From the NCBI RefSeq assembly GCF_029968095.1, contig NZ_JASCIR010000015.1, positions 62,001 through 126,000 on the forward strand: a stretch of 64,000 nt of DNA. The letters are read 5' to 3'. The notes under the pieces were generated by a model that had not been told where the DNA came from, made no database searches, and saw only the letters and a list, made by a program, of their open reading frames with translations. Below, in pieces: positions 49,810-59,389 of the stretch. Origin of the DNA: Streptomyces solicavernae (GTDB taxonomy: Bacteria > Actinomycetota > Actinomycetes > Streptomycetales > Streptomycetaceae). Position 1 is the first letter of the stretch. Every line of letters begins with the position of its first letter. The translations under genes and the position numbers were made by a program.

Positions 49810-50565
49810 GTGGACCACACCCGTCCCACGCTGCGCTGCCTGAAAGAGGATCTGCGCTTACCAGTGCCGCCCGTCACCACACCGCTCGATGAGATCGACC
49901 ATCCCGTACTGAACAAGGCGCAGGAGCAGTTCGCCGGCGATGCGGGCAGGCAGCACGAGCGGATCCGTGCCGTCGACGACCAGGTTTTGTTCAAGGTCAA
50001 GGTGCAGCGTTGGCGGGGCGCGGTCTGGAGGTCCGAGCCCTGTCCATGGCTGGTTGCGGCGGGTACGCGCGAAGACGGGTCGGCCGACGATTTCTATGCG
50101 GCCCTGGCCCATGACGCGAAGGCGTCCCGCAGCGCCTACAACGCGCAGCACTCTCGCCCGCTGACCACCCAGACGTACGTCGGCAACCTGCTGCCGGACC
50201 GGGACGACCACTTGCGCTACCGGCTGGAGGAAGGCGCCCGGTTCGTCCGCCGCCTTGAGAGCGTCATCCCCGGGCTCGCCCGCGCCTCACTCATCGACGG
50301 CGCAGAGCACACCGTCGCATACGACACCTTCACCCTGGGCGTCCAGATCCGCGCACAGGAGGAACACGAGGCGTACGTCGCGGTACGGATCACCGGCTCC
50401 GTCCCCGGCGATCTCGTCCGCATCGTCCTTGACATCGTCCCCGGCTGCGAGCGCGGAGGCTGGTTCCCCGAATCACGCCTCCCCGACCGGGACCTGCTCC
50501 CCGCCGAGCAGGCGTGGTCGAACCTGATGGACCCGGCCACGGCCGGGAAGCTCCTCGCAGACTGA
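49810..50565 (+). CDS. Hypothetical 251-residue partner of the ribbon-helix-helix-like protein
   Basis: 251 residues, no family recognised. The N-terminus LRCLKEDLRLPVPPVTTPLD is followed by DDQVLFKVKVQRWRGAVWRS, a Tyr/His-rich middle (AYNAQHSRPLTTQTYVGNLL), and a C-terminal beta-rich part (VAVRITGSVPGDLVRIVLDI). Soluble. The GTG at 49810 is at the coding onset with GAGAGGT upstream. Cotranscription with the RHH-like gene, inside a tRNA-linked block, suggests an addiction or regulatory pair. Nuclease motifs are not obvious. Confidence 0.7.
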   Translation: MDHTRPTLRCLKEDLRLPVPPVTTPLDEIDHPVLNKAQEQFAGDAGRQHERIRAVDDQVLFKVKVQRWRGAVWRSEPCPWLVAAGTREDGSADDFYAALAHDAKASRSAYNAQHSRPLTTQTYVGNLLPDRDDHLRYRLEEGARFVRRLESVIPGLARASLIDGAEHTVAYDTFTLGVQIRAQEEHEAYVAVRITGSVPGDLVRIVLDIVPGCERGGWFPESRLPDRDLLPAEQAWSNLMDPATAGKLLAD

Positions 50566-50737
50566 ACGGGAGCCCCCAGCGGTCTGACATCGCATCAGGC
50601 CGCTGGAAGAAACCCGAGCTCAGGACGTGGAAGCGAGCCTGATCACTGCCATCGCGGCCAAACATCGACCAAACATGCCCTCACGACGGCCCTCCATGAG
50701 CGTCCATGGTGGTTCCCGGGACGTCACGGCAAGAAGA

Positions 50738-50771
50738 AACCCCAGGTCAGAAGCTGTTTCAACCTGGGGTT
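50738..50771 (-). terminator. Terminator of tRNA-Thr (hairpin beside copy C)
   Basis: AACCCCAGGT and ACCTGGGGTT form a 10-bp stem six bases past the tRNA 3' end. It is the parent of the hairpins beside copies A and B. Confidence 0.88.
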
Positions 50772-50777
50772 CAAGTG

Positions 50778-50851
50778 AGCCCCCTGTCGGATTCGAACCG
50801 ACGACCTACGCATTACAAGTGCGTTGCTCTGGCCATCTGAGCTAAGGAGGC
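50778..50851 (-). tRNA. tRNA-Thr (anticodon UGU)
   Basis: The minus strand folds as a complete 74-nt cloverleaf. The acceptor stem is GCCTCCT/AGGGGGC with one G-U pair. The D-arm is GCTC/GAGC, and the anticodon arm ACGCA-CTTGTAA-TGCGT has TGT at positions 34-36. The T-arm is GTCGG-TTCGAAT-CCGAC. The discriminator base is T and CCA is not encoded. Its 3' half is duplicated twice downstream, marking it as an integration site. Confidence 0.97.
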
Positions 50852-51074
50852 GCAGCCGCGGTCGAACAGGTGGTGCGGCGGTTTCCACACTTTACACAGG
50901 CGCCGTGCCCCCGGGCCACGGACAATCCCGCCCCGGGTCCGGCGCCTGCCGGTCGTCCGTGGCAAGGCGTCCGAGGTGCGCGAGTTCCCGTACGTACGAC
51001 CTGCTGACACCGGCCGGTCCGCCGGGTACTGTCGCAGCCAGTCCGGCCCCGGCCGGTCTACACCACTGCAACAC

Positions 51075-51195
51075 CCTGCATGACCGATGCATGACCGATG
51101 TATGACCTATGCATGCCGATGTATGACCTATGCATGCCGATGTATGACCTATGCGTCATCAACGCATGACGGTGCATGACCGATGCATCACCACT
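51075..51195. repeat. About 20-bp tandem repeats upstream of msiK
   Basis: gatgtatgacctatgcatgc-type units recur about five times, with degenerate atgaccgatgc copies on both sides. The AT-rich, ATG-rich array is unlike the surrounding GC-rich DNA. It ends about 80 bases before the msiK start codon. Confidence 0.95.
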
Positions 51196-51276
51196 GCACC
51201 GCAACGATGCGGCGCAGCCACCACCTTTACTCGGATCGTCCGGCACGTTCCTGCCGGTGAAGGGGGCTTCACAGCC

Positions 51277-52413
51277 ATGGCTTCTGTCACGTTCGACAAG
51301 GCGACACGCATCTACCCGGGCGGCGACAAGCCCGCGGTGGACGGACTGGAGATCGAGATCGAGGACGGCGAGTTCCTCGTCCTCGTCGGTCCCTCCGGCT
51401 GCGGAAAGTCGACCTCCCTGCGCATGCTCGCGGGGCTTGAGGACGTCAACGGCGGTGCGATCCGCATCGGCGACCGCGACGTCACGCACCTGCCGCCCAA
51501 GGACCGGGACATCGCCATGGTGTTCCAGAACTACGCGCTCTACCCGCACATGACGGTCGCCGACAACATGGGCTTCGCGCTCAAGATCGCGGGCGTCCCG
51601 AAGGCGGAGATCCGGCAGAAGGTCGAGGACGCGGCGAAGATCCTCGACCTCACCGAGTACCTGGGCCGCAAGCCCAAGGCGCTCTCCGGCGGTCAGCGCC
51701 AGCGCGTCGCGATGGGCCGCGCGATCGTCCGTGAGCCGCAGGTCTTCCTCATGGACGAGCCGCTGTCCAACCTCGACGCCAAGCTGCGCGTCTCGACCCG
51801 TACGCAGATCGCCTCGCTCCAGCGCCGCCTCGGCATCACCACGGTGTACGTCACGCACGACCAGGTCGAGGCCATGACGATGGGCGATCGCGTGGCCGTG
51901 CTGAAGGACGGGCTGCTGCAGCAGGTGGACTCGCCGCGCAACATGTACGACCGTCCGGCCAACCTCTTCGTCGCCGGGTTCATCGGGTCCCCCGCCATGA
52001 ACCTCGTCGAGGTCCCGATCACCGACGGCGGCGTGAAGTTCGGCAACTCCGTGGTCCCGGTGAACCGCGAGGCCCTCACCGCCGCCGCCGACAAGGGCGA
52101 CCGCACCGTCACCGTCGGCGTCCGCCCCGAGCACTTCGACGTGGTGGAGCAGAACGGCACCACCGCCAAGTCGCTGTCCAAGGACTCCGAGGGCGCCCCC
52201 GCCGGCCTCGCCATCACGGTGAACGTCGTCGAGGAACTCGGCGCCGACGGCTACGTCTACGGCACCGCCGACATCGGCGGCGAGCCCAAGGACCTCGTGG
52301 TCCGCGTCAGCGGCCGCGCCGTCCCGGAGAAGGGCTCCCAGCTGCACGTCGTGCCCCGTCCCGGCGAGACCCACGTCTTCGCCACGTCCAGCGGGGAACG
52401 CCTCAGCGACTGA
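51277..52413 (+). CDS. msiK: Multiple-sugar ABC transporter ATPase MsiK
   Basis: 378-residue ATPase that energises several oligosaccharide importers whose operons lack an ATPase. Walker A GPSGCGKST, Q-loop VFQNYALYPHMTV, signature LSGGQRQRVAMGRA, Walker B VFLMDEPLSNLD, switch His in VTHDQ. The C-terminal OB/TOBE regulatory domain (about 240-370) is typical of MalK/UgpC/MsiK. It stands alone, as in other streptomycetes. The ATG at 51277 (MASVTFDKATR) is the family start, with GAAGGGGG upstream. Confidence 0.96.
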   Translation: MASVTFDKATRIYPGGDKPAVDGLEIEIEDGEFLVLVGPSGCGKSTSLRMLAGLEDVNGGAIRIGDRDVTHLPPKDRDIAMVFQNYALYPHMTVADNMGFALKIAGVPKAEIRQKVEDAAKILDLTEYLGRKPKALSGGQRQRVAMGRAIVREPQVFLMDEPLSNLDAKLRVSTRTQIASLQRRLGITTVYVTHDQVEAMTMGDRVAVLKDGLLQQVDSPRNMYDRPANLFVAGFIGSPAMNLVEVPITDGGVKFGNSVVPVNREALTAAADKGDRTVTVGVRPEHFDVVEQNGTTAKSLSKDSEGAPAGLAITVNVVEELGADGYVYGTADIGGEPKDLVVRVSGRAVPEKGSQLHVVPRPGETHVFATSSGERLSD

Positions 52414-52483
52414 GTCCCGTCAGCCTTCGGGGCGCAGACCCGCAGACCCGCAGACCCCAACTCGCCCCGCAGACCCCAACTCG

Positions 52484-52521
52484 CCCCGGTGGCCCCGCAC
52501 TTCGGTGCGGGGCCACCGGGG
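52484..52521 (+). terminator. Terminator of msiK with UUCG tetraloop
   Basis: A perfect 17-bp stem (52484-52500 with 52505-52521) closed by TTCG. A partial duplicate of the right half follows at 52522-52543. Upstream are two copies of cgcagaccccaactcgcccc. Confidence 0.95.
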
Positions 52522-52543
52522 CACTTCGGTGCGGGGCCACCGT

Positions 52544-52771
52544 CGCGCCCGCACGGGAACAGCCGCAGCCGCACCCGCACCCGCACCCGCACCCGCGCTG
52601 GAACAGCCGCACCCGCACGGGACCAGCGGCCACCGAGTCGACAAATACCCCGCCACAACGCCCATTTCGGATCTCGTACGTCAACACGCTATTCGAAATA
52701 TTCCCTCGAACCGTCGCCCGTTCCGGTGACCAAATGTCTCCAAATCATCACTGACCGCTACGCTCACACGC
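52544..52771. other. Intergenic region with CGCACC repeats
   Basis: A cgcacc array (about 52568-52600) and two copies of ggaacagccgcacccgcac are followed by a less GC-rich stretch. The latter contains the promoter of the next gene (TACGCT at 52758-52763, seven or eight bases before the GTG). Confidence 0.6.
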
Positions 52772-53179
52772 GTGAACCAAAGCGCCCGCCGAATCGGCCG
52801 AACCCTCGCTCTTGTCCTCCCCGTCGTCCTCGTCCTGTCCGGGACGCTCGCGGTCACCCGGGTCAACTGGTCGGGTGGCTCGCAGTCGGTGCTCGCCGCG
52901 TCGTCCGAGGACGTCTCGACGCCCGCCAAGACCCGCGCCCCGCGGGAAGCCCTGCGCGACCGGCTCCTGCTCGAACTGCAGGAGAAGAACCCGGGAGTCG
53001 CCCTCACCACACTCCAGCAGGAGGTCGACGCCCGCCCGTCCCTCGCCAAGCACTGCGCCTGGATCGCCCGCGCCCTCGGCCGCGCCGCGGTCCGCCAGTA
53101 CGGCCCCAGCCGCGCCCAGTCCTACGCCCGCCCGGTCTGCGACACCGCCTTCGCGACGGGCGTGGCCCAGTCGGTCTGA
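52772..53179 (+). CDS. Small secreted or membrane-anchored hypothetical protein
   Basis: 135 residues. An N-terminal helix (LALVLPVVLVLSGTLAVT, about 12-29) is either a signal anchor or a signal peptide. The rest is helical with two cysteines (KHCAWIARALGRAAVRQYG and PVCDTAF). No family recognised, although the type is common in Streptomyces. The GTG start is probably leaderless. Confidence 0.72.
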   Translation: MNQSARRIGRTLALVLPVVLVLSGTLAVTRVNWSGGSQSVLAASSEDVSTPAKTRAPREALRDRLLLELQEKNPGVALTTLQQEVDARPSLAKHCAWIARALGRAAVRQYGPSRAQSYARPVCDTAFATGVAQSV

Positions 53180-53248
53180 CCCGGCCGCGGAAGTCACCCT
53201 GGGGTCCGGCCACGGAAGACACCTCCGGACAGGCCCTAGGGTGCGGTC

Positions 53249-53974
53249 ATGACCGACCCGCACTCCTCCCCCGTACAGGCCGTGATCCTCGCCGGAGGCC
53301 AAGGCTCCCGGTTGCGCCCGTACACCGACGACCGACCGAAGCCGATGGTCGAGATCCCCGGAACCGGGGTCCCGATCATCGGCCATCAGCTTTCCTGGCT
53401 CGCCGCCGAAGGCGTCACCGACGCCGTCATCTCCTGCGGGCACCTCGCGGGCGTCCTCCAGGAGTGGCTGGCGAAGGCCGAACTGCCCCTGCGGGTCACG
53501 ACGGTGGTCGAGGAGGAGCCGCTGGGCCGCGGCGGCGGACTGAAGTACGCGGCCGCGCGCCTGCCGCACCCGGACGGCAGCTGGTACGCGACGAACGGCG
53601 ACATCTGGACCCGCTTCCCGCTGCGCGAGATGGCCGCCTTCCACACCGGCCGGGACGCCATCGCCACCCTCGCCCTGGCCCGGCCCCGGCTCCCCTGGGG
53701 CGCCGTCGAGACCGACGGCTTCGGCCACATCACGGACTTCATCGAGTCCCCGCCCGTCCCGTACGAGATCAACGCGGGCGTGTACGTCTTCTCCCCCGAG
53801 TTCGCCGCACTCCTCCCCGACCGCGGCGACCACGAACGCACCACGTTCCCCCGCCTCGCCCGCCGGCGCCGACTGGCCGGCTATCCGCTGCCGCAGGGCG
53901 CGTACTGGCGCGCCATCGACACGGCGAAGGACCTCACGGAGGCGGCGAAGGAGCTGGCCGCACAGAGGGGTTGA
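53249..53974 (+). CDS. NDP-sugar pyrophosphorylase-like nucleotidyltransferase
   Basis: 241 residues. The nucleotidyltransferase signature VILAGGQGSRLRPYTDDRPK and KPMVEIPG are followed by EEEPLGRGGGLKYAA and YATNGDIWTRFPL (metal-binding Asp). It activates a sugar 1-phosphate with an NTP; the sugar and nucleotide are not determined. No beta-helix acyltransferase tail is present. TAGGGT lies six bases before the ATG, so it may be leaderless. Confidence 0.9.
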   Translation: MTDPHSSPVQAVILAGGQGSRLRPYTDDRPKPMVEIPGTGVPIIGHQLSWLAAEGVTDAVISCGHLAGVLQEWLAKAELPLRVTTVVEEEPLGRGGGLKYAAARLPHPDGSWYATNGDIWTRFPLREMAAFHTGRDAIATLALARPRLPWGAVETDGFGHITDFIESPPVPYEINAGVYVFSPEFAALLPDRGDHERTTFPRLARRRRLAGYPLPQGAYWRAIDTAKDLTEAAKELAAQRG

Positions 53975-53996
53975 GGGCAAGGCGAGAGGGTTGACG

Positions 53997-54068
53997 CCCA
54001 CGAAAGTACGGGCCGGACCCCGCGCGAGCACGGGCCGGACCCCGCGCAAGCACAGGCCGGACCCCGCG
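53997..54068. repeat. Tandem gggccggaccccgcgcgagcac repeats
   Basis: Three or so 22-24-bp units between two convergent genes. Confidence 0.92.
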
Positions 54069-54111
54069 CACATCCCTGAGCGCCAGGCCCGGCCCGTACC
54101 GTCTGCGGCGG

Positions 54112-55713
54112 CTAGCCGAGCAATCCCCCGACCAGCCCCGGCTCCTCACTCCCCGAGCCGCCGCTCCCCGTACCCCCGCTGGACGTGGGCCCGCTGCTCG
54201 TGGACGGCGGGGCCGACTCCTGGGGCGGCGGCTGCTGACCCGTGCCGGCGGTCTCGCTCGGCCGGCTGTCGGCCGAGCCGGACTCGCCGGCCGTACCGGG
54301 CGTGGACGCGGGCGCCGACGGCGGCGTCGACGTGTTGCCCTGCGTCGGAGCGCCGGTCGACGCGGACGGCGTCTGCCGCTCGGTGCGCCGCTCCTTCGGC
54401 TCGGTCGGCAGCGGCGACCCCGGCTGCTCGTTGCGCGGCGCCTCACCGGGCCCGGGGGCGGTCACCCGGTCCGCGTCCCGCACCGCGCCGCCGAGCAACG
54501 AGCCGACGAGCAGCGTGAGTCCGACGATCACGGTGCCGACCAGGAACCCGCGCCGCAGCACCCGGCGGCGCAGCTCCCACAGCTCCGCGCGCGGCCCGAG
54601 CCGCCGCCAGGCCTCGCCGGCGAGCCAGCCGTCCACGGAGTACACCGGCGCACCCGCGATGATCAGCGGGCTCCACGCGGCGAGGTAGATGATGTCCGGC
54701 GCGTCGTACACCGGCACCGACTTCCAGCTGACCGTGACGAGCAGCGCGGCCGAGAGCAGCCCGCCGACCACCGCCGCCGCCCGCTGCCAGAGCCCGAGCA
54801 CGGTCAGCACGCCGACGATGACCTGCAGGAACGCGATGACGAGCCCCGCGCCGACCGGGTGCGCGAGCGCCCAGTCCCGCATCGGCTCGGCGAGCTCCCA
54901 AGGGTGCAGCGAATTCAGCCACTTGACCATGGAGCCGCGCTCGCCGCCGTCGAAGTAGACGGGGTCGCAGAGCTTGCCCATGCCCGCGTAGATGGAGATG
55001 AAGCCGAGGAAGATGCGCAGCGGAAGCAGCACCACACCGAGGTTCAACCGCCGCCCCGGGTAGTACGCGTGGCGCACGGAGTCGTTGCCGTGCCTGCGCG
55101 GCGACCGCTCCCCGGCCTCCTCGTACGCCGACTCCTTGCGCGCCAACTCCTCGTACGCGTAAGCCGCTTCGGCCTCTTCGTCGTACACGCTGCCCGAGGA
55201 CTGCACGCGGGGCAGGATCCGGGTGTCGCTGTCGTCGGGCTCGCGCGGGCCGATGACGTGCGGCGGCGGGGCGGCCTCGGTGACGCGCGGGATGACCTGC
55301 GTGGCGGCGCCGGCGGGATCGGCAGCTCCGGCAGTACCGGCAGTGCCGTCAGTGCCGACAAGGGAGGCGTCGTGCTGCACGCCGGTGGTGCGCACCGCCT
55401 GCAGCAGGCCGCCGGCGCCCGGGTCGCCGGGCACGGACTTCCCGCTCCATACGACGGGGGCGCGCCGGCGCGCGGCTGCGGCGCCCGCTCCGGCGGGTAC
55501 GCCCGTGGCGAGCCCGGCGAGCGCCAACTGCCGTGCGATACGCGGGGACTGGGTCTGCTGAGCCGTGGGGAGCTGCACGCGGAAGCTCGCGTGATTGACG
55601 ATGACCTGCGCCGGGTCGCACGGCACCTTCACCATGCTCAGCGCGGGTCCGTCGTCGAATCCCGACGGGCCTCCCCCTGCGGGTGTGCGGGGTGTTCTGG
55701 TGTCCACACTCAT
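54112..55713 (-). CDS. DoxX-family membrane protein with long disordered termini
   Basis: 533 residues. The first 210 are soluble and low-complexity. Residues about 225-400 carry the DoxX domain of four helices (LPLRIFLGFISIYAGMGKLC, VIAFLQVIVGVLTVLGLWQR, AAVVGGLLSAALLVTVSWKS), then a fifth helix. A Ser/Thr/Pro/Gly tail of more than 100 residues follows. DoxX proteins are linked to redox and thiol stress in actinobacteria. ATG 55713. It heads no evident operon. Confidence 0.9.
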   Translation of the reverse strand: MSVDTRTPRTPAGGGPSGFDDGPALSMVKVPCDPAQVIVNHASFRVQLPTAQQTQSPRIARQLALAGLATGVPAGAGAAAARRRAPVVWSGKSVPGDPGAGGLLQAVRTTGVQHDASLVGTDGTAGTAGAADPAGAATQVIPRVTEAAPPPHVIGPREPDDSDTRILPRVQSSGSVYDEEAEAAYAYEELARKESAYEEAGERSPRRHGNDSVRHAYYPGRRLNLGVVLLPLRIFLGFISIYAGMGKLCDPVYFDGGERGSMVKWLNSLHPWELAEPMRDWALAHPVGAGLVIAFLQVIVGVLTVLGLWQRAAAVVGGLLSAALLVTVSWKSVPVYDAPDIIYLAAWSPLIIAGAPVYSVDGWLAGEAWRRLGPRAELWELRRRVLRRGFLVGTVIVGLTLLVGSLLGGAVRDADRVTAPGPGEAPRNEQPGSPLPTEPKERRTERQTPSASTGAPTQGNTSTPPSAPASTPGTAGESGSADSRPSETAGTGQQPPPQESAPPSTSSGPTSSGGTGSGGSGSEEPGLVGGLLG

Positions 55714-55806
55714 CTAACCGAGTGATGTGTGCTTAGGACACTGCCTTGACCGCCCCGATCTGTCCGGGCCCCGTCAAGGCCCGGCCCCCGCACCCCGCTC
55801 GGCGGA

Positions 55807-56757
55807 TCAACTCCTGCGCCGCGCCGCCTCGTAGAGCACCACACCGGCGGCGACACCGGCGTTCAGCGACTCGGCGCCGCCCGGCATCGGGATCTTCACC
55901 CTGAAGTCGCAGGTCTCGCCCACGAGTCGGGACAGGCCCTTGCCCTCGCTGCCGACCACGATCACCACCGGGCCGTCCAGCGCCTCCAGTTCACCGACCT
56001 CGTGCTCACCGTCGGCGGCGAGACCCACGACGACGAGCCCGTCCTTCTTGTACGCCTCCAGGGCGCGCGTCAGGTTGGTCGCGCGCGCCACCGGCGTACG
56101 CGCCGCGGTGCCCGCCGAGGTCTTCCACGCCCCGGCGGTCATACCGGCCGCGCGCCGCTCCGGCACGACCACGCCGTGCCCGCCGAACGCGGAGACGGAA
56201 CGGACGACGGCGCCGAGGTTGCGCGGGTCGGTCACGCCGTCGAGGGCGACGATCAGCGGGTCCTCGCCGTCGTCGAACGCGGCGTGCGCCAGGTCCTCGG
56301 GGTGCGCGTACTCGTACGGCGGGACCTGCAGGACGAGGCCCTGGTGGTTGAGGCCGTTGGTCATGCGGTCGAGCTCGGCGCGCGGCGCCTCCATCAGGTT
56401 GATGCCGCCGCGCTCGGCGACGAGCTGCAGCGCCTCGCGGACCCGCTCGTCGTTGTCGATGTACTGCAGGACGTACAGCGTGGACGCGGGCACGCCCTCG
56501 CGCAGCGCCTCCACGACCGGGTTGCGGCCGACGACCAGCTCGGACGTGCCCTTGCCGCCGCGGCGCGCGACGGGCCGCCGGGCTGCCTGCTTGGCCTTGG
56601 CGTTGGCGATGCGGTTCTTCTTGTGCTTCTTGCGCATCTCGGCGGGCGGGGTCGGGCCCTTGCCCTCAAGGCCGCGGCGCCGCTGGCCACCGCTGCCGAC
56701 CGTCGCACCCTTCTTGTTGCTGGTGCGGCGGTTCCTGCGCTGGCTGTTCCCGGCCAT
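55807..56757 (-). CDS. rlmB: 23S rRNA 2'-O-methyltransferase (SpoU/TrmH family, RlmB-like)
   Basis: 316 residues. A basic N-terminal extension precedes the SpoU substrate-binding domain (LVVGRNPVVEALREGVPAST). The knotted methyltransferase domain follows: IVALDGVTDPRNLGAVVRSV, VIVVGSEGKGLSRLV and IPMPGGAESLNAGVAAGVVL. The three SpoU motifs with the catalytic Arg and Asn are intact. SAM-dependent, cytosolic. AGGTAGG precedes the ATG. It is 99 bp downstream of cysS on the same strand. Confidence 0.94.
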   Translation of the reverse strand: MAGNSQRRNRRTSNKKGATVGSGGQRRRGLEGKGPTPPAEMRKKHKKNRIANAKAKQAARRPVARRGGKGTSELVVGRNPVVEALREGVPASTLYVLQYIDNDERVREALQLVAERGGINLMEAPRAELDRMTNGLNHQGLVLQVPPYEYAHPEDLAHAAFDDGEDPLIVALDGVTDPRNLGAVVRSVSAFGGHGVVVPERRAAGMTAGAWKTSAGTAARTPVARATNLTRALEAYKKDGLVVVGLAADGEHEVGELEALDGPVVIVVGSEGKGLSRLVGETCDFRVKIPMPGGAESLNAGVAAGVVLYEAARRRS

Positions 56758-56856
56758 GACCTACCTGTTTCCTGAAGCTCTCGCGTGCGTACGTACGTAT
56801 AAGTGAGTGTGCCGCCCGGCGGACCGGGCGGCCAGTCCCGGGCGGGCCCGGCGGGC

Positions 56857-58254
<1,398 letters not shown>

Positions 58255-58317
58255 GCATCAAGGGTAGTGGGCCGGAAGGAGTGCCCCGCGACCCTTGCGG
58301 GGGCGCGGGACCACTTT

Positions 58318-58405
58318 GTGACGCGGGACGACGCTCGACGTGACGCGGCACGACCGTCTACGTGACGTGGCACGACCGTCTACGTGACGCGGCACGACCC
58401 TCGAC
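58318..58405. repeat. 22-bp tandem repeat, four full copies
   Basis: Units gtgacgcg(g/t)(g/c)acgac-(c/g)tc(g/t)ac start at 58318, 58340, 58362 and 58384. The array ends at the stop codon of the downstream oxidoreductase gene on the minus strand. Confidence 0.97.
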
Positions 58406-58407
58406 GG

Positions 58408-58812
58408 TCAGATCCGGCCGACGACCTTCCGCGGGGTGACCCGGACGACGACCCGCTCGGCGTCCTCGGCGGAGCGCGGGTTGAACTCGGCGTAGGGCTT
58501 GCCGGTGTACTTCAGGGACAGCTCGTCGATGAGCTCCTGCCCGCCCTCGGTGGTCATGGCGGCGCTGCCGCGGATCTCCGCGTACGAGTACGGGGCGTCG
58601 ACGGGCTGCACGACGATGCTGACCCGCGGATCGCGCCGCAGGTTCTGCTGCTTGCGGCGGTCGACGGTGGTCGAGAACAGCACGTCGTCCCCGTCCCGCT
58701 TCACCCAGACCGGGGAGAGCTGCGGACTGCCGTCGGGCTGGATCGTGCCGACGGTGATGAACACGGGGGTGTCGAGCAGGGTCTTGAGGGCGTCGGAGAG
58801 CTGAGCGGACAT
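58408..58812 (-). CDS. PPOX-class F420/FMN-dependent oxidoreductase-like protein
   Basis: 134 residues of the split beta-barrel pyridoxamine-oxidase-like family. Signatures are PVFITVGTIQPDGSPQLSPV, VKRDGDDVLFSTTVDRRKQQ and DPRVSIVVQPVD. Actinobacterial members mostly use F420H2 or bind haem/biliverdin; the cofactor cannot be read here. The ATG at 58812 is right after GGAGGTCAG, which overrides a longer frame. Confidence 0.9.
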   Translation of the reverse strand: MSAQLSDALKTLLDTPVFITVGTIQPDGSPQLSPVWVKRDGDDVLFSTTVDRRKQQNLRRDPRVSIVVQPVDAPYSYAEIRGSAAMTTEGGQELIDELSLKYTGKPYAEFNPRSAEDAERVVVRVTPRKVVGRI

Positions 58813-58885
58813 CTGACCTCCAGGTGCGGGCTTGCGCGGGGCGGGGAGCCCACCCCGCGCAGGCACCGTACCGAGCGGAAGGTGC

Positions 58886-59389
58886 TCAGACGCGGACGAC
58901 GAGCGCCGTGGCGATCGCCGCGAGTCCCTCGCCGCGCCCGGTCAGGCCGAGCCCGTCCGTGGTCGTCCCGGACACCGACACCGGCGCCCCGACCGCCTCG
59001 GACAGCACCTTGCACGCCTCGTCCCGCCGCTTGCCGACCTTCGGCCGTACGCCGATGACCTGCACGGAGACGTTGCCGATCGCGAACCCGGCGGCCCGCA
59101 CGATGCGCGCGGCCTCGGTGAGCAGGCTGACGCCGGAGGCGCCGGCCCACTCGGGGCGCGAGGTGCCGAAGTGCGCTCCGAGGTCGCCGACGCCTGCGGC
59201 GGAGAACAGCGCGTCGCAGGCGGCGTGCGCGGCGACGTCGCCGTCGGAGTGGCCCGCGAGCCCGTAGCCGCCGCTGGCCGTCTCGTCCCAGAGCAGCCCG
59301 GCGCACCACAGTTCGCGGCCCTGCTCGAAGGCGTGCACATCGGTGCCGACGCCGATCAGCGGCAGGTTCGTCAGCGGATCAGAAGCCAT
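58886..59389 (-). CDS. ispF: 2-C-methyl-D-erythritol 2,4-cyclodiphosphate synthase
   Basis: 167 residues, MEP-pathway enzyme forming the cyclodiphosphate with loss of CMP, a step towards isoprenoids. The metal-binding Asp/His pair is in GVGTDVHAFEQG; AGHSDGDVAAHAACDALFSA and GDLGAHF follow. The C-terminal TTTDGLGLTGRGEGLA is typical. Start ATG 59389 overlaps the ispD stop by 11 bases. Confidence 0.97.
   Translation of the reverse strand: MASDPLTNLPLIGVGTDVHAFEQGRELWCAGLLWDETASGGYGLAGHSDGDVAAHAACDALFSAAGVGDLGAHFGTSRPEWAGASGVSLLTEAARIVRAAGFAIGNVSVQVIGVRPKVGKRRDEACKVLSEAVGAPVSVSGTTTDGLGLTGRGEGLAAIATALVVRV

Larger units (their letters stand above)
46235..50819. mobile_element. Degenerate integrated region at tRNA-Thr(UGU)
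   Basis: Three direct copies of the tRNA-Thr 3' half (A 46235, B 49038, C in the intact gene at 50777) delimit two blocks of 2.8 and 1.7 kb, each copy with the same terminator hairpin. This is the footprint of site-specific integration into a tRNA 3' end, repeated twice. No integrase, excisionase or replication gene remains. Cargo: a WXG100-type/DUF6973-like/membrane trio in the left block, and a ribbon-helix-helix-like pair in the right block. Confidence 0.8.
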
